Positions 8,865-19,732 of a stretch of DNA of 64,000 bases are shown here, piece by piece. The notes beneath the pieces are model-generated. The model saw nothing but the letters and a program-made list of their open reading frames with translations. It searched no databases and had not been told where the DNA came from. This DNA is from an uncultured Tolumonas sp. (lineage in GTDB: Bacteria > Pseudomonadota > Gammaproteobacteria > Enterobacterales > Aeromonadaceae). A program made the translations under genes and the position numbers. Position 1 is the stretch's first letter; every line of letters starts with the position of its first letter. The stretch spans positions 874,501 through 938,500 of the forward strand of contig NZ_OY829944.1 in NCBI RefSeq assembly GCF_963556105.2, in the 5' to 3' direction.

Positions 8865-10271
8865 ATGAAAGTCAAAACCCGTTTTGCGCCGAGCCCGACC
8901 GGCTTATTGCACATTGGTGGTGCCCGTACAGCACTCTACTCCTGGTTATATGCTAAAAGTCAGGGTGGCGAGTTTGTTCTGCGTATCGAAGATACCGACA
9001 CTGAACGTTCTACTCAGGCAGCCATCGACGCAATTATGGAAGGCATGACATGGTTAGGTTTTGACTGGGATGAAGGCCCTTATTACCAGACCAAACGTTT
9101 TGACCGTTATAACCAATTGATCGACCAATTGCTGGCGGAAGGTAAAGCGTACAAATGCTACTGCTCAAAAGAGCGTCTGGAAGCCCTGCGTGAAACGCAA
9201 ATGGCGAATGGCGAAAAACCGCGTTATGACGGCCGTTGCCGTGATAGCCATGAACAGCATGCCGATGATGAACCTTATGTTGTGCGTTTCCGTAACCCGC
9301 AGGAAGGTGTGGTAGCGTTTGATGACCACGTACGTGGTCGTATTGAATTCGCCAACACCGAGCTGGATGACTTGATCATTCGCCGTTCTGATGGTGTACC
9401 GACGTATAACTTCTGCGTTGTGGTGGACGACTGGGATATGCAGATCACTCAAGTGGTCCGTGGTGAAGACCATATCAACAACACCCCACGCCAGATCAAT
9501 ATCTATCATGCACTGGGTGCACCAGTACCGGAATTCGCCCACGTATCGATGATTCTGGGTGATGACGGCGCCAAACTGTCAAAACGTCATGGTGCGGTGG
9601 GTGTGATGCAATACCGCGATGATGGTTACTTGCCGGAAGCGGTGCTGAACTATCTGGTTCGTCTGGGTTGGTCACATGGCGATCAGGAAATTTTCTCCCG
9701 TGAAGAGATGATCAAGCTGTTCAGCCTCGACAATATCAGCAAATCGGCTTCAGCCTTTAACACTGAAAAACTGAAATGGCTGAACAACCATTACATCCGT
9801 ACCATGGATCCGGTGTATGTCGCTTCACATCTGGAGTGGCAGATGAACGATCTGGGTATCGATTATAAAGATGGCCCGGCACTGACCGCGATCATCGGCA
9901 TGTTGGCAGAACGTTGCCATACCTTGCGTGAACTGGCACAACAGAGCCGTTATTTCTACGAAGAGTATGAAGCCATTGACGAAGCGGCAGCTAAGAAACA
10001 TCTGAAAGCAGCAGCGCGTGAACCACTGGCGTTGATCCGCACGAAACTGGCGGCATTAGACAGTTGGGAAACTGAAGCTTTGCATCAGGTGATTCAAGAC
10101 ACAGCGACCGAATTGAATTTAGGGATGGGCAAAGTTGGTATGCCGCTACGTGTGGCAGTAACCGGTGTTGGCCAATCACCGTCGATTGACGCGGTGATGC
10201 AATTGATTGGCAAAGAGCGCGTCTTAGCGCGTCTGGACAAAGTGCTGGCGCAGTTGCCAGCGGCGGAATAA
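8865..10271 (+). CDS. gltX: Glutamyl-tRNA synthetase
   Basis: This 468-residue class I aminoacyl-tRNA synthetase charges tRNA-Glu in the cytoplasm. The HIGH-type motif is HIGG at residue 16 and the KMSKS-type motif is KLSKR at residue 237. The conserved N-terminus RFAPSPTG fixes the start at ATG 8865, with AAGGA upstream. An in-frame extension to 8808 lacks these family features and is rejected. Length is normal for the family. The gene is divergent from the MHYT kinase. A short paralogue, gluQ, lies near 52 kb. A weak GC-rich hairpin at 10281-10300 follows the gene. Confidence 0.98.
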   Translation: MKVKTRFAPSPTGLLHIGGARTALYSWLYAKSQGGEFVLRIEDTDTERSTQAAIDAIMEGMTWLGFDWDEGPYYQTKRFDRYNQLIDQLLAEGKAYKCYCSKERLEALRETQMANGEKPRYDGRCRDSHEQHADDEPYVVRFRNPQEGVVAFDDHVRGRIEFANTELDDLIIRRSDGVPTYNFCVVVDDWDMQITQVVRGEDHINNTPRQINIYHALGAPVPEFAHVSMILGDDGAKLSKRHGAVGVMQYRDDGYLPEAVLNYLVRLGWSHGDQEIFSREEMIKLFSLDNISKSASAFNTEKLKWLNNHYIRTMDPVYVASHLEWQMNDLGIDYKDGPALTAIIGMLAERCHTLRELAQQSRYFYEEYEAIDEAAAKKHLKAAAREPLALIRTKLAALDSWETEALHQVIQDTATELNLGMGKVGMPLRVAVTGVGQSPSIDAVMQLIGKERVLARLDKVLAQLPAAE

Positions 10272-10327
10272 ATTAATATCAGGGGCGGGTAACCGCCTCT
10301 ATTGTTAACAATGATGGGAGCTCCAAC

Positions 10328-10975
10328 ATGAACAAATACAGTATGAGTCTGCTGGCTGCGGCAACGTTGGTTACTGGCGCTGCACAAGCCGATGATTTTA
10401 GCATCGGTGGTGGTCTGGACTATATGTATTCCGGCATGACTGGTACGGCAGAAAGCCAGGGTGATTTTTCAAACAGCAGCCGGTGGTCGACTTTTGTCGA
10501 TTTTCGTCACCCGCTGTTAATGGTGCCGAATGTAAACTTCCAGACATCAGATTTGTCTTCAGAATCTGCAAATTTTGAAAACAAACTGAGAACTTATGAC
10601 TTTGCGTTTTACTATTCTCCAATTGAACTGGAAGAGTTGACGCTGAATGCAGGTCTGAACTTCCGTCGTTATGACGGTACGCTGAACCACAGCCAGGATT
10701 ATTCAAATAATGCAGTAATGCTTTACGGTTCTGCAGAAGCACCGATCCCAGGTAGTGATTTTGGTTTGTTTGCTGATGCACGTGTTTCTCGTTGGGATAG
10801 CGACCACTCACACGACTGGAAAGCCGGGGTAAGCTACAACGTATTTCCAGAAGATACGCTGAAATTTAAAGTACGTGCTGGTTACCGTAATATGCGTGTT
10901 GATTATCATCAGGATAGTATTGATCTTGCTCAACACACTGATAGCTGGTTCTTAGGCGCCGAGCTGCGTTATTAA
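10328..10975 (+). CDS. Outer-membrane beta-barrel protein (TIGR04219-like)
   Basis: This 215-residue protein has a clear signal peptide (residues 1-21, cleavage after AAQA) and then alternating short amphipathic strands rich in aromatic residues. It ends in GAELRY, a C-terminal aromatic residue typical of BAM-assembled barrels. It resembles the small TIGR04219 family of outer-membrane proteins of gamma-proteobacteria, whose role is unknown. It is preceded by GGGAG and sits alone between gltX and the cys operon with its own terminator. The barrel fold is well supported; transport or structural function is not. Confidence 0.78.
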   Translation: MNKYSMSLLAAATLVTGAAQADDFSIGGGLDYMYSGMTGTAESQGDFSNSSRWSTFVDFRHPLLMVPNVNFQTSDLSSESANFENKLRTYDFAFYYSPIELEELTLNAGLNFRRYDGTLNHSQDYSNNAVMLYGSAEAPIPGSDFGLFADARVSRWDSDHSHDWKAGVSYNVFPEDTLKFKVRAGYRNMRVDYHQDSIDLAQHTDSWFLGAELRY

Positions 10976-11015
10976 TTTTTTCGATATAGAAAAAATATAA
11001 TACCGATAAGCGGAT

Positions 11016-11048
11016 GAGGGGATGTCATTTATGGCATCCTCTTTTTTT
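11016..11048 (+). terminator. Rho-independent terminator
   Basis: A GAGGGGATGTCA arm pairs with TGGCATCCTC (one bulged G) and is followed by a run of seven T. It ends the outer-membrane protein gene ahead of the cys operon. The remaining bases to 11244 are AT-rich and should hold the cysJ promoter, but I cannot place a convincing CysB site. Confidence 0.8.
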
Positions 11049-11244
11049 ATGCAGAATTTGGGCGTTTTTTAGCCTTGTTGGGCTTGGTTTCTGAGAAATC
11101 GGCTGATTCCCTCTTTCTTATGTCTTTCATATCCACATTTTAACTATAGATATGACATTTCTATATTAAGAATTTCGATAAATTCTTTGTGAAGTACCGA
11201 TTCTGCTTGTAAGCTGACTGCATTCTTAATGCAGGAATTGGCAT

Positions 11245-13065
11245 ATGAGCGACAAATCTCCATCTTTAGCGGGTCCGATTGCGGGGCCGCAGCTTTCTAA
11301 ACTGGCGGAAGCCGTAGCAACTCTCTCTCCAACGGAACTGATCTGGGCCAGTGGCTTCTTGTTTGGTTTGGCACAAGGGGCGGGTGGCGTTGCGGTTGTC
11401 GGCACTTCATCAGCGACCAGCAATGCAGTGGTCGCACAACCAACTGGTAGTCTGACCATTCTGGTAGGTTCGCAAACCGGCAATGCCAAAGGCGTGGCAG
11501 AAAGTGTGAAAGCACAAGCCGAAGCGCGTGGTATTCCCGTGTCACTGGTAACCATGAATGACTACAAACCAAAACAGCTGAAGAAAGAAACGCATGTTCT
11601 GATCGTCACCAGTACCTATGGTGAAGGTGAGCCACCAGAAGCAGCTGCTGATCTGCATGCGCAACTGAAAGGCGGCAAAATTGGTAAGCTGTTCGGTCTG
11701 CAATTTGCGGTACTGGGTCTGGGCGACTCTTCTTATGAATTCTTCTGCCAGACAGCGAAAGATTTTGATGCGTTTTTTGAAAAAGCCGAAGCAACTCGTC
11801 TGCAAGATGCCGCTATTCTGGATGTCGATTATCGTGCTGCTGCTGATGCCTGGGCTGCGAGCTTTCTGGATAAACTGGCCGCGACATTAACGGCGGCACC
11901 TGCTGCGGCAACAGTTGGTGGTTCTGCGGTAGTTGCTTCAGGCCACAGCGCGTATGACAAATTTAACCCGTTTACTGCGACGCTGAGCACCAACCAGAAA
12001 ATTACGGGTCGTGATTCCACTAAAGATATCCGTCATTTTGAGATCAATCTGGAAGGCTCAGGCATTACCTATCAGCCGGGTGATGCGTTAGGTGTTTGGT
12101 TTGATAACGACGCTGCTGTAGTTGCGGAAATTCTGGCACTGACCGGTTTGACCGGTGATGAACAAGTTACCGTATCAGGTAAAGCCGCAGCATTAAGTGA
12201 TGCGTTGACCAATCAGTTTGAACTGACCCGCCTGCATGCCGCTTTTATTACCGGTTTGGCCGAAATCTCCTCGGATAAAAAACTGAAGAAATTAGCGGCT
12301 GACAAAGATGAAACCCGCAAGCTGGCGGCAAAAGCGCAGATTGTCGATGTATTAAAACGCTACCCAACTAAACTGACGGCTGAACAGCTGATTGGTTTAT
12401 TACGTGCTCTGAGCCCGCGTTTGTACTCTATTGCTTCTGCACAGTCTGAAGTGGAAGAGGAAGTACATTTGACCGTCGGTGTGGTGCGTTATCCACAGGA
12501 AGATGGTGCTGTACGTTCTGGTGGTGCCTCGTCATTCTTGGCTGATCGTGTGCAAGAAGGTGGCGAAGTGCGTGTCTTCATCGAGCACAACGATAATTTC
12601 CGTTTGCCTGCTAATCCTGATACCCCCGTGATCATGGTCGGGCCAGGTACCGGTATTGCGCCATTCCGTTCGTTTATTCAGGAACGTGATGCGCAAGGCG
12701 CAGAAGGTAAAAACTGGTTGTTCTTTGGCAACCCGCATTTCACCCAAGATTTCCTCTATCAGGTGGAATGGCAGAAATACGTGAAGAGCGGCCTGCTGAC
12801 TAAGATCGATCTGGCCTTCAGCCGTGATCAGGAAAAGAAAATCTACGTACAAGATAAATTAAAGGCCAAAGGCGCAGAAGTATGGAAATGGTTGCAAGAC
12901 GGTGCACATTTCTATGTCTGCGGTGATGCCAACCGAATGGCGAAAGATGTTCACGATACACTGGTGAATATCGTGGTGGAACACGGCGGTAAGAACGCTG
13001 AAGAAGCCGAAGAATATGTCAATGAACTGCGTCGTGCCAAGCGTTACCAGAGGGATGTCTACTGA
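11245..13065 (+). CDS. cysJ: Sulfite reductase flavoprotein alpha subunit
   Basis: This 606-residue subunit passes electrons from NADPH through FAD and FMN to CysI in assimilatory sulfite reduction. A flavodoxin-like FMN domain (about 70-210, with [12 protein letters not shown] and [12 protein letters not shown]) is followed by a ferredoxin-reductase-type FAD/NADPH module ([36 protein letters not shown]). It ends in RDVY as in other CysJ proteins. AGGAA precedes the ATG. The TGA stop shares one base with the cysI ATG (TGATG), so the pair is translationally coupled. Confidence 0.97.
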   Translation: MSDKSPSLAGPIAGPQLSKLAEAVATLSPTELIWASGFLFGLAQGAGGVAVVGTSSATSNAVVAQPTGSLTILVGSQTGNAKGVAESVKAQAEARGIPVSLVTMNDYKPKQLKKETHVLIVTSTYGEGEPPEAAADLHAQLKGGKIGKLFGLQFAVLGLGDSSYEFFCQTAKDFDAFFEKAEATRLQDAAILDVDYRAAADAWAASFLDKLAATLTAAPAAATVGGSAVVASGHSAYDKFNPFTATLSTNQKITGRDSTKDIRHFEINLEGSGITYQPGDALGVWFDNDAAVVAEILALTGLTGDEQVTVSGKAAALSDALTNQFELTRLHAAFITGLAEISSDKKLKKLAADKDETRKLAAKAQIVDVLKRYPTKLTAEQLIGLLRALSPRLYSIASAQSEVEEEVHLTVGVVRYPQEDGAVRSGGASSFLADRVQEGGEVRVFIEHNDNFRLPANPDTPVIMVGPGTGIAPFRSFIQERDAQGAEGKNWLFFGNPHFTQDFLYQVEWQKYVKSGLLTKIDLAFSRDQEKKIYVQDKLKAKGAEVWKWLQDGAHFYVCGDANRMAKDVHDTLVNIVVEHGGKNAEEAEEYVNELRRAKRYQRDVY

Positions 13066-14753
13066 TGAGCGATCAAAAATTATCTGACAACGAACGTCTG
13101 AAGGCGGAAAGTAATTTCCTGCGCGGTACAATTGAGCTGGATCTGAAAAATGAACTGACCGGCGGTTTTACCGGCGACAACTTCCAGCTGATCCGCTTGC
13201 ATGGCATGTATCAGCAAGACGACCGTGATATTCGTGCCGAGCGCGCTCAGCAGAAACTGGAACCACTGCACAACGTGATGTTACGTGCCCGTATGCCGGG
13301 CGGTATCATCACGCCGGAACAATGGCTGGGTATTGATAAATTTGCGCTTGACCACACCATGTATGGCAGCATTCGTCTGACCACGCGCCAGACCTTCCAG
13401 TTCCACGGCGTGCTGAAGCCAAACATCAAAATGATGCACCAGACGCTGAACAAATACGGCATTGATTCTATTGCCACCGCCGGTGACGTGAACCGTAACG
13501 TGCTGTGTACGTCGAATCCGGTCGAGTCAGAGCTGCATCAGGAAGCTTACGAATGGGCGAAGAAGATCTCTGAGCATCTGCTGCCGAAAACCCGTGCCTA
13601 TGCCGAAATTTGGTTAGATGGCGAGAAGTTAGGCCCGGACGAAGAACCAATTTTGGGCTCAACTTATCTGCCGCGTAAGTTCAAAACCACGGTGGTTATT
13701 CCGCCGCAAAACGACATTGACGTGCACGCCAATGATCTGAACTTCGTAGCGATTGCGGAAGACGGCAAGCTGGTTGGTTTCAACGTGCTGGTCGGCGGTG
13801 GCTTAGCCATGACGCATGGCAATAAAGAAACCTTCCCACGTAAGGCAGATGATTTCGGTTTTATCAAAAAAGAAGATACGCTGAAATTTGCCGAAGCTGT
13901 TGTGACGACACAACGTGACTGGGGTAACCGTTCAAATCGTCTGAATGCCAAAACCAAATACACGCTGGAACGTGTCGGTGTTGATGCGTTTAAAGCGGAA
14001 GTGGAAAAACGTACCGGTATCAAATTTGAAGCCAGCCGCCCATATGTGTTTACCAACCGTGGCGATCGTATTGGTTGGGTTGATGGTATTGATGGCAAAC
14101 AGCATCTGACGCTGTTTATCGAAAACGGCCGTATTCTGGATTTCCCCGGCAAGCCGCTGAAAACGGGCTTGGCGGAAATTGCGAAAATTCACAAAGGTGA
14201 TTTCCGCATGACTGCGAACCAGAATCTGATCATCGCCGGTGTGGCGAAGAAAGATAAAGCCAAAATTGAAAAAATTGCCCGTGCGCATGGTTTGATTGAT
14301 GACAGCGTTTCTGAGCAGCGTAAGAACTCGATGGCATGTGTGGCGCTGCCAACTTGCCCATTAGCGATGGCAGAAGCCGAGCGTTTCCTGCCGGCGTTTA
14401 CCACGCAAATCGAAGAAGTAATGGCAAAACACGGTTTGGCTGATGATCACGTGATTTTGCGTGTCACTGGTTGCCCGAACGGTTGTGGCCGTGCGATGTT
14501 GGCAGAAATTGGTCTGGTAGGTAAGGCGCTGGATCGTTACAACTTCTACATCGGTGGTAACCGTGAAGGTACGCGTATTCCACGTCAATACCGTGAAAAC
14601 ATCAGCTCTGCGGAGATCTTGAAAGAGATCGATACATTGCTGGGGCGTTGGGCGAAAGAGCGTAACGAGAACGAAGGTTTTGGTGATTTCGTGATCCGCG
14701 CTGGTATCGTGAAACCTGTCGTTGATTCTGCTAAGGATTTCTATGCCGCATAA
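13065..14753 (+). CDS. cysI: Sulfite reductase hemoprotein beta subunit
   Basis: This 562-residue catalytic subunit reduces sulfite to sulfide with six electrons from CysJ. The coupled siroheme and 4Fe-4S ligands are Cys425 and Cys431 (CVALPTC) and Cys470 and Cys474 (CPNGC), the usual spacing. Both ferredoxin-like half domains and the siroheme-binding arginines are present. It starts inside the cysJ stop codon and overlaps the cysH start by 11 bases. The compact cysJIH order matches enterobacteria. Confidence 0.97.
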   Translation: MSDQKLSDNERLKAESNFLRGTIELDLKNELTGGFTGDNFQLIRLHGMYQQDDRDIRAERAQQKLEPLHNVMLRARMPGGIITPEQWLGIDKFALDHTMYGSIRLTTRQTFQFHGVLKPNIKMMHQTLNKYGIDSIATAGDVNRNVLCTSNPVESELHQEAYEWAKKISEHLLPKTRAYAEIWLDGEKLGPDEEPILGSTYLPRKFKTTVVIPPQNDIDVHANDLNFVAIAEDGKLVGFNVLVGGGLAMTHGNKETFPRKADDFGFIKKEDTLKFAEAVVTTQRDWGNRSNRLNAKTKYTLERVGVDAFKAEVEKRTGIKFEASRPYVFTNRGDRIGWVDGIDGKQHLTLFIENGRILDFPGKPLKTGLAEIAKIHKGDFRMTANQNLIIAGVAKKDKAKIEKIARAHGLIDDSVSEQRKNSMACVALPTCPLAMAEAERFLPAFTTQIEEVMAKHGLADDHVILRVTGCPNGCGRAMLAEIGLVGKALDRYNFYIGGNREGTRIPRQYRENISSAEILKEIDTLLGRWAKERNENEGFGDFVIRAGIVKPVVDSAKDFYAA

Positions 14754-15486
14754 TCTTTTGTCGCTGAGTGCACTGGCTGCACTCTCTAAAGAAGAACAAA
14801 CAGCGCAGCTGGTTGACGTGAATCAGCAGCTGGAGGCGCTCAGCGCACAAGAGCGTGTGCAATGGGCATTTGAACATCTGGAAGGCGAGTTCATTCTCTC
14901 GTCGAGCTTTGGTATTCAGGCAGCCCTCATGTTGCATCTGGTGACGCAAGTGCGCCCAGATGTACCGGTGGTGCTGACCGATACCGGTTATCTGTTCCCG
15001 GAAACCTATCAGTTTATCGATCAACTAACAGATCGTCTGAAACTGAATCTGAAAGTGTATCAAGCACCGATCACCCCAGCCTGGCAGGAAGCCCGTTACG
15101 GCAAACTGTGGGAACAGGGCGTGGAAGGCATTGAAAAATACAATCAGATCAACAAAGTGGAACCGATGGCGCGTGCGTTGAAAGAACTGGATGTCAAAAC
15201 CTGGTTCTCCGGTTTACGTCGCGAACAGTCATCCACCCGTGGCAATCTGCCGGTACTGGCTGTGCAACGTGGGATCTTCAAGTTCCTGCCGGTGATCGAC
15301 TGGACCAACAAAGACGTGTTCTATTACTTCAAGGAGCACGATCTGCCATATCATCCACTGTGGGAGCAAGGCTACCTGTCCGTCGGTGATGTACAGACCA
15401 CCGCAAAATGGGAACCGGGCATGACGGAAGAACAAACCCGTTTCTTCGGCCTGAAACGCGAGTGCGGTTTGCACGAAGAGAAATAA
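14743..15486 (+). CDS. cysH: Phosphoadenylylsulfate (PAPS) reductase
   Basis: This 247-residue enzyme reduces PAPS to sulfite with thioredoxin. The catalytic motif is ECGLH with Cys241 near the C-terminus. The PP-loop region [14 protein letters not shown] and the sulfonucleotide motif [10 protein letters not shown] are intact. The paired cysteines that bind the 4Fe-4S cluster of APS reductases are absent, so this is the PAPS-specific type. ATG 14743 has AAGGAT at the right distance and lies inside the end of cysI. Confidence 0.96.
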   Translation: MPHNLLSLSALAALSKEEQTAQLVDVNQQLEALSAQERVQWAFEHLEGEFILSSSFGIQAALMLHLVTQVRPDVPVVLTDTGYLFPETYQFIDQLTDRLKLNLKVYQAPITPAWQEARYGKLWEQGVEGIEKYNQINKVEPMARALKELDVKTWFSGLRREQSSTRGNLPVLAVQRGIFKFLPVIDWTNKDVFYYFKEHDLPYHPLWEQGYLSVGDVQTTAKWEPGMTEEQTRFFGLKRECGLHEEK

Positions 15487-15494
15487 ACTTAGCA

Positions 15495-15521
15495 AAAGGG
15501 CACATCAAGTGCCCTTTTTTA
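15495..15521 (+). terminator. Rho-independent terminator of cysJIH
   Basis: AAAGGGCAC pairs with GTGCCCTTT around the loop ATCAA and runs into six T. Because the A-rich left arm mirrors the T run, it may also stop the convergent LysR gene. Confidence 0.88.
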
Positions 15522-15527
15522 TGTCTG

Positions 15528-16412
15528 TCAGGTTTTAACCGCTTCTCGCTGTAATACCAGCTGAATAAATGCATCCCGGATCGGATTCTCGTAATGCGGG
15601 TTCCAGGCTATGCCGATATCCCATTGGGTGTAATCACCCGATAAAGGGATGATATCGACCTCTTCCGGCGCAATAAATACCGCACTTTGCGGCACTATCG
15701 CCACGCCCAGCCCGGCTGCCACCAGCGCCAACAAGGTCTGATTATCGCCTGCGTACTGTGCCACCACAGGATAACAATGATGAAAGGCCAGAAACTGATC
15801 AATCTGCCGGTTGAAACGTTGCCCTTGTGTGGGCGTTAAACGCAGCAGTGGTAATTGCTCCAATTGGCGTAAAAAATCCGCTTCGTCATGGCCAGGATAA
15901 TGGTGCCGGTTCACCGCTAATACTAATTGATCGGTTAATAACTTATGCGCGACCAACGGTGGTTCAATCGGTAAACGTAAGAAGCCTAATTGCGATTGAT
16001 CGGACAGCAGCTGGGCTATCAACGGCACCGATGAGGTGTCTTGAAAGGTGATCGTGACATCGGGATACAGCCCGCGGAATTGTGCGGTGAAAGAAGATGC
16101 CAAACGCAGGCTGGAAAGCCCGATCCCGATCGCCAGTTTGCCGGATTGTCCTTTTAACACCCGTTGCGCGTGTCGTTTTAACTGCTCTGCTTGCAAGACC
16201 AGCGTGCGGGTTTGTTCATGCAACTCTTTGCCCAACGGCGTTAATTCCGCGCCGCGCCGGTTACGGGTAAACAATAATCCGCCCAGTGTTTCTTCCAACG
16301 CATGGATCTGCTTGGAAAGCGCCGGCTGGGTAATAAATAGTTTTTGTGCAGCTTCGGTAAAATTCAGGCAATCCGCCAAAGTCACAAAAGCACGTAACTG
16401 ACGCAGTTCCAT
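15528..16412 (-). CDS. LysR-family transcriptional regulator
   Basis: This 294-residue protein has an N-terminal winged helix-turn-helix (residues 1-60, MELRQLRAFVTLADCLNFTEAAQKLF) and a C-terminal periplasmic-binding-like effector domain. It converges on cysH, but nothing ties it to sulfur metabolism. The N-terminus differs from CysB/Cbl. LysR proteins often control a divergent neighbour, which here is the small gene at 16544 followed by hxpA. The intergenic space holds a perfect 14-bp palindrome. The effector and targets are unknown. Confidence 0.88.
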   Translation of the reverse strand: MELRQLRAFVTLADCLNFTEAAQKLFITQPALSKQIHALEETLGGLLFTRNRRGAELTPLGKELHEQTRTLVLQAEQLKRHAQRVLKGQSGKLAIGIGLSSLRLASSFTAQFRGLYPDVTITFQDTSSVPLIAQLLSDQSQLGFLRLPIEPPLVAHKLLTDQLVLAVNRHHYPGHDEADFLRQLEQLPLLRLTPTQGQRFNRQIDQFLAFHHCYPVVAQYAGDNQTLLALVAAGLGVAIVPQSAVFIAPEEVDIIPLSGDYTQWDIGIAWNPHYENPIRDAFIQLVLQREAVKT

Positions 16413-16484
16413 TCCGTTTGGTTATCACTGGTGGATAATTATTCATTTTAAAGAATACCAGAGCTCTGCTGTAATCACTATATC

Positions 16485-16498
16485 GGTTAGGCCTAACC
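16485..16498. promoter_or_regulatory. Perfect 14-bp palindrome, possible operator
   Basis: GGTTAGGCCTAACC reads the same on both strands. It lies between the LysR gene and the divergent small gene, about 45 bases before the latter's ATG. It could be an operator. It does not fit the classical T-N11-A LysR box well, so the binder is uncertain. Confidence 0.35.
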
Positions 16499-16543
16499 TT
16501 GATGATGAATACAAATCACTACAGCGATGTAACCGGAGGTTAT

Positions 16544-16735
16544 ATGACGAAGAAATTTATATTTTTGATCAAGAATCAGGTCGTAACACAAGTTTGCCAA
16601 GAGGAAGAATACAGCGAAGAAATTACCGAACAATTGCTGAGACAGGGGTTTTATATTTCGCACCATCATATCTATGCCGACAATGACAGAAAGGCGATGG
16701 CGAAATATGATGAGCTCCAGTCAGTAGGTCAATAA
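16544..16735 (+). CDS. Small protein of unknown function, 63 residues
   Basis: The ATG at 16544 follows a strong GGAGGT site, which supports a real gene; an in-frame start at 16499 has no such site. The protein begins MTKKFIFLIKNQVVTQVCQ, is acidic in the middle and ends with a short helix (RKAMAKYDELQS). No domain is recognised. It sits 73 bases ahead of hxpA in the same direction and could be cotranscribed with it. Confidence 0.6.
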   Translation: MTKKFIFLIKNQVVTQVCQEEEYSEEITEQLLRQGFYISHHHIYADNDRKAMAKYDELQSVGQ

Positions 16736-16808
16736 CCCAGTATGCTGGATCGGCTTTGATTGTTGGGTCGCGATGAATTTGAAATATAAATAAAACAGGA
16801 TTATCTCA

Positions 16809-17471
16809 ATGAAATGCAAAGGGTTTCTTTTTGATCTCGACGGTACATTAGTTGATTCATTGCCGGTTGTCGAACGAGCGTGGTCGAACTGGGCAAAAAG
16901 CCGGAGTCTTGATCCCGCAGTCGTATTAGATTTTATCCACGGTAAACAAGCGATCACTTCACTGCGTCACTTTATGCCCGGTGAAAGTGAAGAGGCTATT
17001 CAGCAGCAATTTCGTTTGCTGGAACGTACTGAAGCGGAAGATACCGATGGGATTTCCGCATTACCGGGGGCGGTTGCATTACTGCAACGATTGGATCAGT
17101 TGTCGATTCCTTGGGCCATCGTAACCTCTGGTACGGTGCCGGTTGCGCACGCCCGTCATGCGGCTGGTGAGCTGGCGACGCCGGAAATTTTTATCACTGC
17201 GGAGTTGGTGGCGAAAGGTAAACCGAATCCCGATCCGTATCTGTTAGGCGCACAACGATTAGGTCTGAAACCGGAAGAGTGTGTGGTGGTCGAAGACGCG
17301 CCAGCGGGTGTTTTATCTGGTCTGGCTGCCGGTTGTAAGGTGATTGCCGTGAATGCGCCAGATGATACACCGAAGTTAGAGCAAGTGGATTTGGTGTTGA
17401 AATCACTGGCGGTGTTGCAGGTTGAGCCGGTGCAGGGTGGTGAGTTTCTGATTAGCGTGATTGATGCCTAA
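16809..17471 (+). CDS. hxpA: HAD sugar phosphatase (HxpA/YfbT-like)
   Basis: This 220-residue cytoplasmic HAD hydrolase has nucleophile Asp9 and acid Asp11 in FDLDGTLVDS, the helical cap between the first two motifs, Thr/Ser in VTSGT, Lys in KGKPNPDPYLLGA, and VVVEDAPAG. It matches E. coli YfbT (HxpA) closely from memory, including MKCKGFLFDLDGTLVDSLP and the stretch HGKQAITSLRHFM. HxpA dephosphorylates hexitol and sugar phosphates. AGGA precedes the ATG. Substrate preference here is inferred. Confidence 0.85.
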   Translation: MKCKGFLFDLDGTLVDSLPVVERAWSNWAKSRSLDPAVVLDFIHGKQAITSLRHFMPGESEEAIQQQFRLLERTEAEDTDGISALPGAVALLQRLDQLSIPWAIVTSGTVPVAHARHAAGELATPEIFITAELVAKGKPNPDPYLLGAQRLGLKPEECVVVEDAPAGVLSGLAAGCKVIAVNAPDDTPKLEQVDLVLKSLAVLQVEPVQGGEFLISVIDA

Positions 17472-17527
17472 TTTCTCGGAGTAACATGAAACCACAGTCA
17501 GCAATCAGCGCTGTGGTTTTCCACTTA

Positions 17528-18556
17528 TTACTGCTTGTTATTAAAACCACACTTAACCATCGCCAACGTTGTATCCAGCATACGGTTGGCAAAACCCCAT
17601 TCGTTATCGCACCAGACCAGCGTTTTGATCAAGTGTTTGCCACTGACGCGGGTTTGCGTGCCATCAACGATAGCGCTGTGCGGGTCGTGGTTAAAATCGA
17701 TCGAAACCAGCGGTAGTTCAGTGTAATCGACAATGCTGCGGAAACTACCTTTTGCTGCCCGCTGTAGCACATTATTGACGTCCAGCACGCTAACGGCATT
17801 GGTAACCGTGACGCTAAGATCAATGGCGGTGACATTGATGGTCGGCACTCGCACAGAAATCGCTTCAAAGCGATCGCAGAATTTCGGGAAGATACGCGTG
17901 ATACCAGCGGCCAGTTTAGTATCGACCGGAATGATCGACTGGCTGGCAGCACGGGTACGGCGCAGATCAGGATGATAAGCATCGATCACCTGCTGATCAT
18001 TCATCGACGCATGAATGGTGGTCACAGTGCCTGATTCAATATTAAAGGCGTCATCCAGTAACTTGATCACGGGAATAATACAGTTCGTGGTACAAGAACC
18101 ACTGGAGACGATGCGGTGTTCCGGCTGTAACTGCTGATGGTTAACACCATAAATCACGGTTGCGTCGAGATCGCTGCTGCCTGGGTGCGAAAACAACACT
18201 TTCTTGGCGCCGGAAGCTAGATGTTGTTCACCATCCGCGCGTTTGCCATAGATGCCGCTGCAATCGAGCACGATATCGACACCCAAATCTCCCCACGGCA
18301 GTTGGTTGATCTCTTTTTGATGCAACAGACGAATGGCATCATCACCGACATACAGCACGTCGCGCTCCTGACGCACGTCCCAGTCAAAACGGCCGTGTGT
18401 TGAATCATATTTCAGCAGGTGCGCCATACCTTCCGCATCTGCCAGCTCATTAATGGCGACAACTTTGATTTCGGCCCGACGCCCTGATTCATATAATGCG
18501 CGTAAGACACTTCGACCGATGCGGCCGAAACCATTGATGGCGATACGGATGGTCAT
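17528..18556 (-). CDS. epd: D-erythrose-4-phosphate dehydrogenase
   Basis: This 342-residue enzyme of the GAPDH superfamily has the Rossmann motif NGFGRIGR and catalytic Cys155 in SSGSCTTNC. The sequence pattern ([34 protein letters not shown]) is that of Epd rather than GapA. Epd oxidises erythrose-4-phosphate to 4-phosphoerythronate, the first step of the DXP-dependent pyridoxal phosphate route. In E. coli it heads an epd-pgk-fbaA operon; here no glycolytic gene follows, so it appears to stand alone. GGGAG precedes the ATG. Confidence 0.93.
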   Translation of the reverse strand: MTIRIAINGFGRIGRSVLRALYESGRRAEIKVVAINELADAEGMAHLLKYDSTHGRFDWDVRQERDVLYVGDDAIRLLHQKEINQLPWGDLGVDIVLDCSGIYGKRADGEQHLASGAKKVLFSHPGSSDLDATVIYGVNHQQLQPEHRIVSSGSCTTNCIIPVIKLLDDAFNIESGTVTTIHASMNDQQVIDAYHPDLRRTRAASQSIIPVDTKLAAGITRIFPKFCDRFEAISVRVPTINVTAIDLSVTVTNAVSVLDVNNVLQRAAKGSFRSIVDYTELPLVSIDFNHDPHSAIVDGTQTRVSGKHLIKTLVWCDNEWGFANRMLDTTLAMVKCGFNNKQ

Positions 18557-18711
18557 GCTGCTCCCTGATTATTACTCGGATGACAATGTACTAGAGTAAA
18601 TCAATGCGTAGCATGATTGAACCATCTTCGGGCATTTTCATTATGACCATGTTCGCAGACAATGGTCCGCACATCAGTTTCGCCTGCCGAAGCCATTCTT
18701 ACGGCTTTTGA

Positions 18712-19722
18712 TTACAGGTCTTGTATTAAAAATGGGTCAAAAGAAGAGAGCGCCGAAAAGTATTCATTTATACATTCCGTCATAGTGCGGGGCGAAAAAT
18801 TCAGATGCTCACGGGAAAGTGAAATATCGTAAATTTCTTTCTGATTAAAATAAAAATGTACCTGACTCTTCAGCAGTTTAGGTTCAATATTAAAATATTT
18901 ACTCAATTCAGCCAGGGTGGCGATAAAAAGTAAAACATTTTTTCCCACCCGGCGGGGTAATTTTACAGATGAATTATATTGTTGTGCTAACTGGGTGATT
19001 TCTTTGACACTAAGCCCCTGGGGGTTGGCTAATATATAACGGTGTGATGTTTTACCGGCATAACCAGATCGGGCAATGGCATCGCTGACATCATTGATAT
19101 GCACAAGATTAAAATCGAACTCTAAATCGAGCGGCAGCTCACCTTTAAAGATGGATTGCAGGAAACGTGTAGTTGGTGTGCTGTGGGAAAGATCACCGTT
19201 TATCATGGCTGAGGGTAAAACACTCACCATTTCAATATGATATTTTTCTGCTAATGACCAAGCTAACCGTTCCGTTTCTATCTTTGATTGAAAATATGGA
19301 TTGCCATAAGTATTTTCACACCATGAATTCGGGGAAATTATTTCTCCAGTGGTGTTTCTGGCTAATGTGCCAGTTGAGCTGACAAAAATAATTTTTTTTA
19401 CCGAGGCGTCATGTGCAGCATTAAAAATATTTTTTACCATATTGCTATTGGCTTGAATAATCTCTTTCTGCGAATTTTTTGACCAGTGTGAAAAATTAGC
19501 TGCCACTTGAAAAACTGTATCGGTACCATCCATGGCGGCAGACAGTGTATCTGGCTTGAGTAGATCGGCATACGTTATACTACCGGCAATATTATTATCC
19601 AGTTTGGCTTTAGTGATATTTCTGACACCGGCAGTGACTTGATAACCCAGTGCAGACAAACTCCGGGTCAGAGCAGAACCTAAGTGCCCGGAAGCACCTG
19701 TAACAAATACTTTGTTTTGCAT
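18712..19722 (-). CDS. Extended SDR-family NAD(P)-dependent reductase
   Basis: This 336-residue protein has the nucleotide-binding motif GASGHLG at residues 9-15 and the catalytic pair Tyr143/Lys147 (YFQSK). It looks like a dihydroflavonol-4-reductase-type extended SDR acting on a carbonyl group. It is the last gene of an AT-rich operon led by an AfsA-like gene, 10 bases after a HAD gene. In Streptomyces gamma-butyrolactone clusters, an SDR such as BarS1 or ScbB reduces the ketone of the butanolide side chain, so the same role is plausible. That assignment is inferred from context, not from specific residues. Confidence 0.85.
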   Translation of the reverse strand: MQNKVFVTGASGHLGSALTRSLSALGYQVTAGVRNITKAKLDNNIAGSITYADLLKPDTLSAAMDGTDTVFQVAANFSHWSKNSQKEIIQANSNMVKNIFNAAHDASVKKIIFVSSTGTLARNTTGEIISPNSWCENTYGNPYFQSKIETERLAWSLAEKYHIEMVSVLPSAMINGDLSHSTPTTRFLQSIFKGELPLDLEFDFNLVHINDVSDAIARSGYAGKTSHRYILANPQGLSVKEITQLAQQYNSSVKLPRRVGKNVLLFIATLAELSKYFNIEPKLLKSQVHFYFNQKEIYDISLSREHLNFSPRTMTECINEYFSALSSFDPFLIQDL

Positions 19723-19732
19723 GGTTTATATC

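Noticed and set aside
15528-16412. LysR protein as CysB for the cys operon
   Set aside because: Its N-terminus and length differ from CysB, and it is convergent with, not upstream of, cysJIH.
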